NCBI GenBank assembly: GCA_028023455.1
Contig: JAQFVV010000036.1
Location: 5,577,576-5,641,575 of the forward strand
Direction: 5' to 3'
DNA length: 64,000 nt
Source of the DNA: Epiperipatus broadwayi
Taxonomy: Eukaryota > Onychophora > Udeonychophora > Euonychophora > Peripatidae
The stretch's first letter is position 1; every line of letters begins with the position of its first letter. Under the pieces are notes generated by a model that saw only the letters and a program-made list of their open reading frames with translations, made no database searches and had not been told where the DNA came from. Made by a program: the position numbers and the translations under genes. Positions 11,680 through 23,614 of the stretch are shown here, piece by piece.

Positions 11680-12105
11680 TATTGAGCAGAGCGCAATTTT
11701 AATATTAGAGCATTAAAACTGGGTCATGAAGCAAAAGAAATAATAATACAAAGAAGTTTGCGGTGCTGACATAATAGCCTAAGAGGAAAAGGTTGTGCTT
11801 CTGGATGAGAACGAAGTAGATGGGCATGCCGTGGTCATCACTGACATGCAGGCCTTTGATACGAAGAAGTGAATATGCATAGCATGTGCAAAACTTACAG
11901 GATCACCACCAGAGGCATTTTATACTAAATAAATGTGGATGGGCATAGCATGTGCCAGACTTAGGGATCACCGCCAGAGGCCCTTTTATATGGCATAAAT
12001 GGTCCTGGGTAGTTTCAACTATCCTCAGGGCAATACTTGAGAAGAAATCTATGGGTTCGAACTTGTCATAACCCCAGATTAGAAGACTGGAAGCACGTAA
12101 TATAT
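11680..12105 (-). repeat. mosaic repeat with tRNA-Arg-like head and internal duplication
   Basis: The minus strand from ~12100 reads CTTCTAATCTGGGG (like a UCU anticodon loop) then ACAAGTTCGAACCC, a B-box match, so a tRNA-Arg-type ancestor is plausible. Downstream lie two ~60-bp direct copies around ATAGCATGTGC...GGATCACC (11876-11925 and 11944-11992). The segment 11755-11870 is GC-rich and open on both strands; its product matches nothing I recognise. Confidence 0.4.
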
Positions 12106-12776
12106 ATATGAAGATAGGCTAAGTGTCAGTAATGCAGTACGAATGAATGCCATTAATGACATTGAATAAGATTTACTGCTTCTAAAAATAAATGACCCTA
12201 GTTTGAATACCATAATTTAGACAAATAATATGCTATGCAGTTATATATATATAGAGAGAGATTTTACTTAGTAACTAAAATAGTAAAATATTAAAATTTC
12301 CCTAATTTGTTAAGATTTTATTTAGTAAAAGAAACATGAGGATTTACCCCTTTCCTTTTTCGACTATTTAAAATAATTCAATCCCACCTTTGTTGATTTT
12401 ATAATAACTGGAATATATATAAGTACTATATTTGATATTTTAAGAGTAAATAAAAAAGACCAGCAGTTATATAGAAAACAAATAATCGGTCACCTTTTCA
12501 GAATTGAATAACATTTATAAAATAACTAAGGTTTCAAAGCATTAATTAACCTAAACTCTGAATTCACTCCAGGTAGAAAATCCAGAGTTAAACAAATATA
12601 TATTTTTTATATTAAAACATAAATAAAATGTTGGCTCATAAAACAATCTGGCGAGTGTATTAATTAACAATATGTTATATTTTAAGGAAACGTTAATAAA
12701 CTTAATTCATGAAGGCTTACTTAAAAAGTGGAAAAGGTTTTACAAAATTCAACTTGTCAGATTATTAGAGATTGGC
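12106..12776. other. AT-rich stretch before the microsatellite
   Basis: AT-rich sequence with short TA and GA runs. No coding or RNA feature recognised; the long Ile or Asn runs readable further on are only translations of the repeat. Confidence 0.5.
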
Positions 12777-13100
<324 letters not shown>

Positions 13101-15533
13101 CAATTCAATTCATTTATTCAATTCATTTATTTACCGTACAAAACTACAGCATAAAGCCAATTACAGTATTGCACCATAACAAATATATAAATACATAAAT
13201 GAGTTTAAATGACAAATGATTAATATAATTATGTGCCATATTTCAATAAAAGATAATTAACACATTTAAAAATCTAAAGTAAAATTAAATATCAGCATAT
13301 AAACAATTATTATTAAAACATTAATAATAACAAATAAATAAAAGGGATAAATATAAAGCATGTAACAAAATAATAATAATAATAAAACAATTTAACATAT
13401 ATATATATATAAACAAAATCAAGTTAAACCAATCAAATATGACATTTAAATTTAATAACATTACAAAATTGACTATAATCTAAATTGAAATAATTATTAT
13501 TACTACAAATCTGATTATATAAATATGGCAGTCTAAATAAAGGAGAAAATCTAAGAACATTGGAATGACAAGTTTTAATGTAACAAACAGAAGCAGACCG
13601 AGTATCATGCACATGAGATCTAATTACAACAGTAGAAATTGTGTCAGATAAAAGAACTATTTTATTAACAAGTTTATAAAGATATTTAAGATCTCTATAT
13701 TGTCTTCTAGAAGAAAGATGAACAACAGTTTTATTTCCCAAAGAAACATATTTAAAAAACTTATTACTCACTGATTGTAATAAGTTACATCCCTGTTTAG
13801 AGCTAGGATTCCAAATGACTGAACAATATTCAATGATGGGAAGAACCAATGATAAAAATAATTTAAATTTTGTATCACCACTGAAATGATGACCAAACCT
13901 TAGAATAGTACCTATAATTTTTAAAGCTTTACCAATAATCATTTCCAAATGAGGAAGAAAGGACCCATTACTAGAAAATATAACTCCCAAATCTTTTTGG
14001 GATTCAACAGAAATAATTTTGTGACAATTAATAAAATAAGAAAAATGCAAAACTTCAGATTTTTTAGAATACGAGACTAAGGAACATTTATTGAAATTAA
14101 CAATCATATTATTTAAATCACACCAAGCACTAAAATTATCTATATCCTTTTGAAGAAGAGTGCAATCAAACACAGATGTGATTCTTCTAAAGATTTTACA
14201 GTCATCTGCATAGCACAAAAGATAAGAAGATTTTAAGCAATCCTTAAGGTCATTCATATAAATGTTAAAAAGCATAGGTGCTAAAATACTACCCTGAGGA
14301 ACTCCAAAATTACATTTAAACTTAGATGAAATAGTATTATTAAATTTAATATATGCAGTACGACCATGAAGAAAGGATTGAAACCAATAAACAAGCTTAG
14401 TAGAAAAACCCATTTGATATAATTTGTGAAGAAGAATACTGTGGTCTACTTTATCAAAAGCTTTTGATAAATCAAAATAAACAACATCAAGTCTCTGCTG
14501 GTCCTCAATTGCATGAGCTATATGATCATAAATTGTTAACAAATTAGTTTCTATGGATCTATTAGGTATAAAACCATGCTGTGAAGAAGAAATGAGTTTA
14601 CTAACATCTAAAATAATTTTATTATAAACACACCTCTCAAAAATTCTAGCAATAGTATGTAAAACAGAAATAGGTCTATAGTTATTAAGACAATCACGTG
14701 AACCATTCTTAAAAATTGGGACCATTTTGGCACACTTAAGCACATTAGGAAAAACACAAGAATTCAGTGATAAATTAAAAATAAATGCAAGAGGAACTGC
14801 AATAAATTCAGCTAGCCCTTTGTAAATAAATGAAGGAATATTATCATTTCCCAAACTAGAATGAATTTTAAGTCGCTTAATAGCCATAACAACATCATCC
14901 TTAGAAATATGGTCAATCATACAATGAACAGTTGAAGAATTACAAAATAATGCAATATTTGAAGATATTGCATCATGTGATGAATATACATCAGCAAAAT
15001 GTTTTGAAAAGTCATTTGCACTTAAAGTGAAACCATGAGTAGCTTGAACCTTTTTTCTGCCCAAACCAGACTTTTTAATGAAATCCCAAAATTCTTTAGG
15101 GTTAGATGAAATATTAACCTCAATTTTTCTAATATAATTCTTCAAATCTCTTTTATAAACATGCTTCACCAATCTTCTGAAATTAATAAAATTATTATAA
15201 AAAAAGATATTCTGTGTTTTAAAATAAAGTCTACGATGATAAGACTTCCTTTTAATAATTTTAATAAGATCGCATGAAAACCAATGAGGAAAACCCTTAT
15301 AAAAAGGTCGCTTATTGGGAATATACAAATCAATAAAACCATTAAGAATCTTTAAAAACTCATCCAAGCAATGATTTACATCATTAAAAGAATACAAAAA
15401 ATTCCAATTAACTTTAGAAAAGTTTCTACAAAAATCAAAATAATTACCCTTTCCATAATCCTTTCTTGAAATATTAGAAAAATTAATCTTTGAGTGACAA
15501 ACGTTAATATAAAACTCAAAAGGTGGATGATGA
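13101..15533 (-). mobile_element. 5'-truncated CR1/L2/Jockey-type LINE inserted in (TAA)n
   Basis: The element runs on the minus strand from the (TAA)n array at 15534-15628 to the array at 12777-13100. It holds the end of the linker after the endonuclease, the complete RT and a ~330-bp 3' UTR ending in GAATT repeats then (ATT)n. The endonuclease is missing. Being bounded on both sides by the same trinucleotide suggests insertion into a TAA array; expansion of the tail does not explain the upstream array. Confidence 0.75.
13433..15525 (-). CDS. non-LTR reverse transcriptase, partial ORF2
   Basis: An uninterrupted frame of about 700 codons. In order: linker with FPHWFSCDLIKIIKRKSYHR, NPKEFWDFIKKSG, then RT blocks LNNYRPISVL, SQHGFIPNRS, VYFDLSKAFDKVDH (about residue 385 of the open frame), FGVPQGSILAPMLFNIY (about 441), and LLCYADDCKIF (about 473), followed by KDLGVIFSSNG and IEYCSVIWNPSSKQ typical of the thumb region of Jockey-superfamily LINEs. 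The catalytic Asp residues (FDLS, YADD) are present. The first ~30 Tyr codons of the open frame are just microsatellite and not part of the protein. No endonuclease means it is immobile alone, but the long undamaged frame indicates a recent insertion. Closest clade is judged by wording only: CR1, L2 and Jockey cannot be separated here. Confidence 0.85.
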
Positions 15534-15538
15534 TGATG

Positions 15539-15628
<90 letters not shown>
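15534..15628. repeat. (TAA)n microsatellite at the LINE 5' junction
   Basis: About 30 TAA units, preceded by GATGATGATGAT at 15525-15537. On the minus strand it is the upstream flank of the truncated LINE. Confidence 0.95.
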
Positions 15629-15629
<1 letters not shown>

Positions 15630-16002
15630 ACAAGCAGATATATAAATCAAATAATAAATACATGTAAATAAATGACTGCACTAAAGTTATGAAAAGTTAG
15701 AGCATATGAGATAGGATTAAATTTATAGAAATTATTTAAGAGCAAATTACATTTACATATTTATATAAAAAAACAAAGTTAAATAATACATGAGAAATCT
15801 TGGTAGTAGAATTCGAGATTAATTAAGCAAGCTAGTTTTAGTTTCAATGGTGGCAGTTTGTAAGTTACCTTGCAATTTTAAGAGTCCAATTTAGTATGGC
15901 ATGTGCACGGCAATTGAAATGCAAGTTCTTCAATGGCAGCAAGTCTCTATTAGCATTTTAAAGTTTTCCATCTGGCCTTTACTTCACCTTAGGTAGCAGA
16001 AT

Positions 16003-16126
16003 ATTATAGCAGTGGAAGATGACCCACAAGGGTCAGGAAAAGCTTTTACTAGATCATTTTTAGATTTCAAAACAGCATAGTGTCTAATAGCAATCACTTC
16101 TCTCAATAGTAGCTCATCTTATCTGT
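16003..16126 (-). pseudogene. possible exon or exon remnant, minus strand
   Basis: Reads DELLLREVIAIRHY, AVLKSKNDLVKAF, PDPCGSSSTAIIFCYLR without stops and ends at a good donor (CTAAG/GTGAAG). The acceptor is weak (ATAAG/ATGAGC) and a TAA lies just upstream in frame. No domain is recognised. It could be a host exon of the minus-strand gene or a fragment of a retrocopy. Confidence 0.25.
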
Positions 16127-16504
16127 GACTCAAAATTCAGCCATTTTATACTTTTTTTTTATTGTTTTGTTTTTGAAGATGCAACGGTAAGATAACGTCC
16201 AAAAATAAATTCAAATCTATTTCCAGATTAGAAATAGATTTGACAGCGTGTTTATAACAAAAGTATCTTTAATCTTAATCCTATTTTATTTTAAATAAAA
16301 CTTTAATTAAAATACCTACCCCAGATTAAAACAATAGTGTTTCCAACCCTTCAATTATTTTTAGATAATCAACTGTAGCATCTTCCATCTTGGTTTTTAT
16401 AAAAATATACAGTTTAATAGAAAAAGTACTTTAAAAGAAAAAGTTTAAAAAATGACGTATAATAAAATATTTACAAAAAATCAATATTTTGTTAGTATTT
16501 TGCT

Positions 16505-16650
16505 TCTATCTATATATATATATTTGAGCCACACCTATGTATTTTAATAAAAAGAATTAATAATTATAAAATTAATAATAATAAAAATGTTAATTTAAAA
16601 GTTAAAATTTTATAACCTAGGTGCGCATCTCAAATATATACATAAAATAT
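16505..16650. repeat. short inverted repeat
   Basis: TATATATTTGAGCCACACCTA at 16509-16529 is answered by CCTAGGTGCGCATCTCAAATA near 16615-16635. About 145 bp, MITE-like, no coding. Confidence 0.5.
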
Positions 16651-16675
16651 ATATACACGACAAAAGGAGCGGGAT

Positions 16676-16760
16676 GGTATATAGGATTTAAACACAGGTT
16701 CATAGGTGGAAACATGAAGTGCAATCTTAAGCTAAGATTAACTGCTTCAATATATATATA
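16676..16760 (-). repeat. tRNA-like SINE candidate (family F)
   Basis: The minus strand has TTAATCTTAGCTTAAGATTG (A-box-like) and, about 40 bases later, GTGTTTAAATCC (B-box-like). Single copy in the window; weak. Confidence 0.3.
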
Positions 16761-17839
16761 TAACTAATAAATCAAATTAACTCTCATTTAAAATTACATA
16801 AATAAACTAAGCATAAATATCCATAGATGCTAAAGGACAGGTAATATCACTCTGTCTTTTAATAATATGTTTAAATTACATGATTCATTGGGAGGTACAG
16901 TTACTTTCATTTCAGTTACATACAATGTGAGTTATAATTATTTAATTATTTATTATATATATATTGTGCCCTTTTCTATAGGTCAATGATGATTATAAAT
17001 GGTCAATTACTAAAAAATTTTAAAATTAATATTATGTAGTATTTAATATTATAAACTATAATTAAACAGTAAAAGGGTTAATGTAATATATTTAATAATA
17101 AGTATTGTGATGGTGAGAATTGTATCTAGTTCGATATTTTTCCAAATTATTTTTCAAAATTTTATATAATCATTTTAAATGATATAAGTAGCCAATTTAT
17201 TAATACCGATAAAACCAGACTAAACACCGGAAATGTTCACGTGACTGTCTGGAATATTTTATGTATAAGCACCAGTTTAGATTAATACAAATAATTAAAA
17301 TATTTAAATAATATATTATAAAACTGGATGGAATTGTCACACATTATAATAAAAAGATAAGATTGTACATTTTATTAATTATTGTTTCAAAATTATTTAG
17401 AAGTAATTAAATTGTAATAGATAATAATTAATTTAAAAATAATAATAGGTTAATATTTAAGTCTATTACGTCATCATTTAAAACTTTAGAAAATGTTTAC
17501 AAACCAAAGTAGGGAGTAACCAATAAAAAGATAGATTTTGGCAGACAAGAGAAAACGCGCCAATTAATTGTATAAACTAAGAGAACAAAAATGTGTTGAC
17601 TCCAGAGCAGAGGTAAAATTTTAAGCTCTTTAAAATTTCTTTCTTTCTTCAATTATTAGTCAATTTTATTAGAATTTTTAATAAATATCTTTGAAAGAAA
17701 CTAACTAACATTTTAAAATCTTTCGAAGCGAATCTAAGAATAAAATTAAAAAAAAAAAGTTCTCATAATGATGTTTCACTAACTCCACAGTTACCTGCCA
17801 GTGGATTCTATTAAAATATAATCTGAATTTTCAATAAAA
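16761..17839. other. AT-rich stretch upstream of the gene-like region
   Basis: No exon or repeat recognised. If 17840 is a true start, the last few hundred bases would be promoter and leader, but I see no clear TATA or initiator element that stands out from the AT background. Confidence 0.4.
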
Positions 17840-18064
17840 ATGGATGGATTCTTAAAACTAAGTTATAAATTTTGTAATATTTCAAAAATGTTAACGTTGT
17901 TCATTGATATAGTTTGTATAGCGTATTACTACGAAAACTGCTTTAGTGCGTGTAAAATTAATGAAATGACATTGTGTGCAAAGTTAATGAATATAATGAA
18001 AAATAAAAATAAATATTATTCGTGTAAAAATAAATGGACAAAAGATTTTTATGAATTACTTTCT
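17840..18064 (+). CDS. candidate first exon, 75 codons, unknown function
   Basis: ATG in a favourable context (AAAATGG), open for 75 codons, then a strong donor (TTCT/GTAAGATAAC at 18065) in phase 0, just before an in-frame stop. The product is Lys/Cys-rich (YYENCFSACKINEMTLCAK) with no recognised domain. It may belong with the spliced exons ending at 18896, but the intervening exon chain is not resolved. Confidence 0.3.
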
Positions 18065-18144
18065 GTAAGATAACCTGAGCAATTACCCTAGAAATAGTTA
18101 AAGATCCAAAATGTCGTATATAAAATAATAATGAATAAAAGTAA

Positions 18145-18342
18145 AATTACCAAGGAAATTACTTGCCTGAAGAAGAAGAAAAAGAAAATAGTTTACAGAG
18201 AAATAAATATAAAATATTGGATCCATGGAAAAACGCAATTTGGTACCGTAATGATATAAATATTTATAGTTCTGATAGAAATAAAGATGCATCAAAGCGC
18301 CAAGGTAATATTCGCCCGAACATTAAAAACTTCGTGGGATAA
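18145..18342 (+). pseudogene. coding-like segment, unresolved
   Basis: A 60-codon frame reading NYLPEEEEKENSLQRNK, YKILDPWKNAIWYRND and SKRQGNIRPNIKNFVG, with a plausible donor (GCCAAG/GTAATA) at ~18304. Following sequence keeps protein-like wording but with repeated TAA codons, so the region is decayed or mis-phased. Function unknown. Confidence 0.25.
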
Positions 18343-18640
18343 CTAAATAAATATTTTTAATAATTTTGAATTAAACCTTGAAACTAAAGATCGTCTAAAC
18401 AGTTAACTAAATGAACTAATTTGTTTAAAACTTTAATAATCAGAAAGGAGAACATTCGGATAAAAGAAGAAATAATAAATATTAGGGGACTAACCAAGAT
18501 TTACCGCCAGAAAAATATGTGATTATGGTTTAAATTATTTTCTTTGTTAATCTAAGTTAAACCTTTAGTTTAGATAGCAATAGGGAAACAAATACATTAA
18601 TTTGCAATATAACATTATATAAAATAATATGTTTTTTTTT

Positions 18641-18896
18641 TTTGATTTGAATGTTCAAATAAAATTGTATGTGTGTGGAAATTTTGTATGTTTGCGATGC
18701 TCGAGGAGAAAGAAACCCACTACGAACTCTAATAGGAAGGTAAAAGATTATTTTGGTACATTTTATGGTTATTAATAATATAATGTATGTTTTATTTATT
18801 TAGATCAGCTGTGAATCGAATGAATGTAATGCAAAATTTTATTGTTATAATTATTGTAAAACGCATTTTGAAAAACAACACTCTAAAACACTATGA
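18641..18896 (+). CDS. two exons around a 64-bp intron; Cys-rich C-terminus, piggyBac-like
   Basis: Exon to 18739 reads KLYVCGNFVCLRCSRRKKP and TTNSNRK; intron 18740-18803 runs GTAAAAG to TTATTTAG; exon 18804-18893 reads ISCESNECNAKFYCYNYC then KTHFEKQHSKTL, with TGA at 18894. The joined frame is continuous. The arrangement C-x2-C, basic stretch, C-x4-C-x5-C-x2-C-x2-H resembles the cysteine-rich domain ending piggyBac transposases, which binds DNA at the element ends. No DDD catalytic core is recognised upstream and no terminal repeats or TTAA sites were established, so a host zinc-binding protein is the alternative. Confidence 0.35.
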
Positions 18897-19139
18897 GATG
18901 TAATTAGATTTTTTAAAAATATGCAAACGACAATCATTTAATGTATTATTAATATAGTTCAATATAAACAATGGTTATGTCATATTTTCTGTTAATTTTT
19001 CCAATTAGGATATTTAAGTGTTATTTAATAAAACGTAGATGTCGAACCTACCGTGTAATAAAGCAAGGCAAATTGTTCTTATAGAATAGGGGAATGTTTT
19101 TATATTAATGAATTTTGTTTATTGTTTTAAAAAGTAGTT

Positions 19140-21310
19140 AGTTTTATCGATGTTGGATACAGTGAACATCTTGAGAGATAGTTGGGATAGTGACTTGGTA
19201 GTACATGGAGATTCGGAAACCAAGATGATGTATTAAAAAAACTAGGATGCTACAGCGAATGGAATTATAAGTAGTTTTAAATGGTAATCAGCGTAGTTAA
19301 CAAAGCCCTATGACTGTTACACATATTGTCATGGACAGTGTTATTTTATCTTTCTTATGAATCGTATTAGATGTTTGGTAATGCTAAATAAATAGTTGCC
19401 ACATCATGCTTATCATCAGGGTTATCAGACAAGGAATGTCGGCCCTATCCACACTGTTCCATACATTTTGAAGTATATATTTTAATGAGTTATTTATCTA
19501 TCTTCCCAATATCCTATACATCTTTCGCTATCTTTATTTGTATTTCTTGCAACTACATCGTTATTTGATAAGTCTATTGAAAAGAAACAATAGATATTTT
19601 AGAATGTATGTTATTCAGTTATTTGAAATAAGAATAGTTAAGGATTAACAAAGAGTAGATTATAATTATGGAAAAAAGATGCATATATCCTAAGAAAGGA
19701 AGGAGTCAGAGAATTATTTTAATTTTAAGAAATGAACTATAATTTTGATAAAAATATACCCAAATAGAAATATACAAAAATATTAAAAATGATTTAACAG
19801 GTTCTTATTGTTGATTATACTTAAAAATATAAGTATTGCATATTTAAAGAATATAATAACATTCGATGATTATAATATATGTTAAACTGAAACAGGAAAA
19901 TAATTAAGCTCGTGTTATGGCATTATACATGAGTATGGCTTATGAATAAATGTATTAGAGTTTACGAGCATTATATAACAAACGTAATAGGTAGTAATAA
20001 TATTTGCACAATATGCAAAGTGACTTATATAGAGTTATAAGAAAATGTAATTTTTTTTAAAAGGGAAAAAACTATATTGATTGTAAATTTATAATGTTTA
20101 TAAATGATGTTTACCCACATATATAACTTATAATACTGTAATGTTAATATTAAAAGGTAAAGAATAGTATTACCCATAAAATAGTTAAACTAAGTAAAAT
20201 AATAAACTTAATGAGAAATAAAGAAATAACTTATAAAAGTATTATAATTTAAATTAATTATAAAAAAAATCTAAAAATGGATAATTTAACTTTTGTAGTG
20301 TTAAAAGAAAGGAGGATATCCCTTGTAAATAAATGTAAATAGATTTGTTTGTTTTATCTTAATTTTGATTGTTGTTAATAAAATTCTAAAATTTGTTATT
20401 AAAACTTGTGTCTGAGTTTTGTTTTCTCTACATCATTGCATGAATTCATAGGGTATGTTTACAGTCATTAAACTAAGTATATAATTGTTTGCACAAAATA
20501 TAAATAAAGAAGTATATTTAATCTCAATTATTTATTGATGTTTTGTAATTGAATAATTATAAAATTGCATTACATTATTGGTCATAAATCCATTGTCATA
20601 GTAATTTGCTAAATTATATGCTATTAGTTGCCACTTACTTTATTTATCAGATTATCTAAACACTGCCACTTACTAATTATTTTATTACGTAAGGAAAAAG
20701 ATAAACAAAGGGAGGATATTGAGTGATTAATTAATTTATTATGGTTATAAATTTGCGATAAAAGAAAAGCTATACTAGTGGGATTAAACAATGAAGATTG
20801 TGATTATTATTCTTATTGTTTTATTATTAATCTAACTTCAGAGTAGTAAATTATGACACAAAATCCCTTATCATATTTTGCTACTTTATTTTAATTTAAC
20901 ATTGAATAAATTTAAGAACCTGAGATTATTTTATCTGAGCTAGATAATTACTACTATTGTTAGGATAGATAAAAGATTAATACTTTAGTTATTAAATGAG
21001 TTTGGTGATTGGAAGTTGCAGAAGTCATAAGAATACTATGTAGTTATTATATGTAACAGTAGTAAAAGGGGGGATAGTGTTCTTATGCCATTAAGGTGGT
21101 ATTCTATGGAATATTATCTCAATGCAATCTACTTTGTCACCTTATTTCTACTTCTAATCTCCTGAGTTATAGAATCGTTATTTGAGTTAGTCTAAAACAG
21201 AACCTAAGTTAATAAATTTAAGCAACCTGAGCTAGTAACACATTAAATTGAATATCTCATTAATTATTAGAGCTAGAACCCGGGTAGGCGACTTTCACTA
21301 TACTATATTA
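19140..21310 (+). pseudogene. degraded retroelement-like region with purine tracts
   Basis: Scattered plus-strand wording such as LVVHGDSETKMMY and MTVTHIVMDSV recalls retroviral-type integrase or RT regions but with many stops. Three purine tracts stand out (AGAAAGGAGGATATCCC near 20312, AAAGGGAGGATATTG near 20706, AAAAGGGGGGATAGTGTTC near 21065); the last could be a polypurine tract next to an LTR starting TGTTCTTATGCC. No matching second LTR is seen in the window. Confidence 0.25.
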
Positions 21311-21990
21311 TTTATTTTTGAGTGTAGTGGAGTTACACGAAGGAGAGGTCATAATATATATATATATATATATTTAATACAACTTTTTTAATTTGATAAG
21401 ATTGAAGATAAACAATAATTTGTTACATAAACAATTAATTTATTAACATTGAGCTAAATATTTTAAAAAAACATTTAAAAAAAGTTTAATTTAACTTTTA
21501 TCTTTTGAACTAAAAATGCTTTTTACTTTTTCTCATATTTATTACTTGTGACAATATTTATACAGAAATTAAATATAATCAAATATTGTGATAATAGGTT
21601 ATTAAAAAGAGAAATGTTTAACTATAATCAAAGGAAGGAGTTTTATGTAGTCAATTGCAAAGTTCCCTGCGTGGATTAATACAAAGACAGAATAGTAAAT
21701 TCTGAGGTACTTACGGATAATTTGCCTGATGACGTATTTGACCCACCGGTTTCCCTTCCGGTAGGCATCGACGATATTTGTATGACAACGTTGTCATGGC
21801 AACGAAGTGACTGGCGTGATTAATCCATCAGAGAGTCAATTTTTTTTTTTTTTTTAACCGCGAGATTTAAAATTCGGAGAGAGATTTGGGAAATTTTTTG
21901 ATTTTTCTATCTATTGTGATTTTGCTATCCACTTGATCACAGTGATTTTTTTCAGCACATCAGCACCTGGACTCATATTTGAGCGAGTTT

Positions 21991-22068
21991 ATGTGGAGGC
22001 AGTCGTACAAAGCTGATCCTTTCGCTGCAATTTTAGAACATATATCCCAATTCAGTCCTCCACAGTGA
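21991..22068 (+). CDS. short ORF upstream of a strong splice donor inside the transposon
   Basis: ATG to TGA, 25 codons (MWRQSYKADPFAAILEHISQ then FSPPQ), compositionally unlike the surroundings. A consensus donor GTAAGTAA lies at 22078, and a strong acceptor (pyrimidine tract and CAG/G) at 23337 is followed by GACCAAGAAACATGCTGG. Whether any of this is expressed cannot be judged; it may be a captured host exon. Confidence 0.3.
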   Translation: MWRQSYKADPFAAILEHISQFSPPQ

Positions 22069-22484
22069 ACGCTATTTGTAAGTAATTTTAATTTTTTTTA
22101 TAATAATTATAATTTTAGAATTAATTATATTATTGAATATAGACAATAAGTAATCCAAATGCATGTAAAAGTAACGTCACCATTAATGCCATATTCGCAT
22201 TAAATCTTTATTTTAAATGTACAAACAATTTTTGTTAATATTTCTTCAATTAATTTGTAAATAATTTTCAATAATTTTTTTAATAAAATTACCAATATAC
22301 AGTCCGTTTTTAAAATTACCAAATGCTTGTAGAAACTACGGCGTCTTACACCACATTTTATACAAGATGGTGATTAATGGTAGATTCGCATTAACTTTTT
22401 TTTTTTTAAATTTACAAAAAAAATTTTTTTTTTATATTTCTTCAATTATCAAACTTCCACTTAATTACATTTAATTTGTAAATA

Positions 22485-23140
22485 ATTTTTGGGTTAATAT
22501 TTCTACAAATATCAAATTATTTTTCGTAAATTCATTAGCCAATGTATGTAAAAGTAGGGCATATGATCGCGATTAATGGTACATTTTTATGTGATCGCCA
22601 TTAACGGCACATTTTCAATAATTTTTTGTTTTTATATTTTGTATTGACCTTATTTTGTATTTCATGCATGTAAATTTTCACTAATTTGTTGGGTTTTTTT
22701 TTGTATTTTTGGGTTAATATTTCTACAAATATCAAATTATTTTTCGGAAATTCATTGGCTATACAGTACGGTTTTAAAATTAGCCAATGTGATCGCCATT
22801 AACGGCACATTTTCCATAATTTTTTGTTTTTATATTTTGTATTGACCTTATTTTGTATTTCATGCATGTAAATTTTCACTAATTTGTTGGGTTTTTTTTT
22901 GTATTTTTGGGTTAATATTTCTACAAATATCAAATTATTTTTCGTAAATTCATTGGCTATACAGTACGGTTTTAAAATTAGCCAATGTGATCGCCATTAA
23001 CAGCACATTTTCAATAATTTTTTGTTTTTATATTTTGTATTGACCTTATTTTGTATTTCATGCATGTAAATTTTCACTAATTTGTTGGGTTTTTTCCTAC
23101 AAATATCAAATTATTTTTCGTAAATTCATTGGCTATATTT
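22485..23140. repeat. 198-bp tandem repeat, about 3.3 units
   Basis: GTGATCGCCATTAAC recurs at 22591, 22789 and 22987, exactly 198 bp apart, with CATGCATGTAAATTTTCAC and TTCATTGGCTATACAGTACG in each full unit. Units are nearly identical, so the amplification is recent. Confidence 0.9.
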
Positions 23141-23412
23141 TGTATTTTATATCTTGTACTACAAGCTTCGCTTGTCAAAAACACCCAGCCCTCCCCCCAA
23201 CAACTACAGTGCTACGCGCTGTTATAATTGGCCACATTTTAAAGATTTTTGAATAGTTTTCATGCATGTACGGTACTATATTTTGTATTCACAGTTTTAA
23301 ATTTTCACTAATTTTTTTTTTTGTATTTTTTTTTCAGGACCAAGAAACATGCTGGTGTTCAGTCGGTGTGTATCACGTGACATTCCTTTTGTTTTTTATC
23401 ACATGGTCAACC

Positions 23413-23588
23413 GATGACGTATTACCCTGAAGGCATACCGATTTAATGTTGCGCTTTTTAACGTGACGTGTTCACGTGATATGCGGACACATCTTATCGA
23501 GTAGATGTGTCTGCAGATCACTTGGAGACGTTATCTTAAAAATCACAACATTAGACCGGTATGCCTTCAGGGTAATACGTCATCAGGA
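23413..23588. repeat. subterminal palindrome of the TIR transposon
   Basis: GATGACGTATTACCCTGAAG (23414) is mirrored by CTTCAGGGTAATACGTCATC (23567-23586), with GGCATACCGATTTAATGTTG against its near-complement further in and an ACACATCT/AGATGTGT hairpin at the centre (~23500). It repeats part of the right TIR in opposite orientation. Confidence 0.8.
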
Positions 23589-23614
23589 AAATTATCCGTA
23601 AGTACCAATTCTGA

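Larger units (their letters stand above)
21698..23614. mobile_element. 1,901-bp TIR transposon with 8-bp target duplication
   Basis: The terminal inverted repeats begin GGTACTTACGGATAATTT and continue CCTGATGACGTATT, differing at one of the first 33 positions (left from 21706, right to 23606). AATTCTGA flanks both ends (21698-21705 and 23607-23614). An 8-bp duplication is made by hAT, P, Merlin-like and a few other superfamilies; the termini do not decide which. It is richer in CpG than the surroundings and has no transposase, so it is non-autonomous. It contains a subterminal palindrome, 198-bp tandem repeats and a possible spliced transcript (separate entries). Confidence 0.85.

Noticed and set aside
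18340-18560. Apparent coding sequence readable if TAA meant glutamine
   Set aside because: An alternative genetic code was considered because several TAA codons fall at plausible Gln positions, but the long RT frame at 13433-15525 uses CAA/CAG for Gln and has no TAA in about 700 codons, so this is decay.
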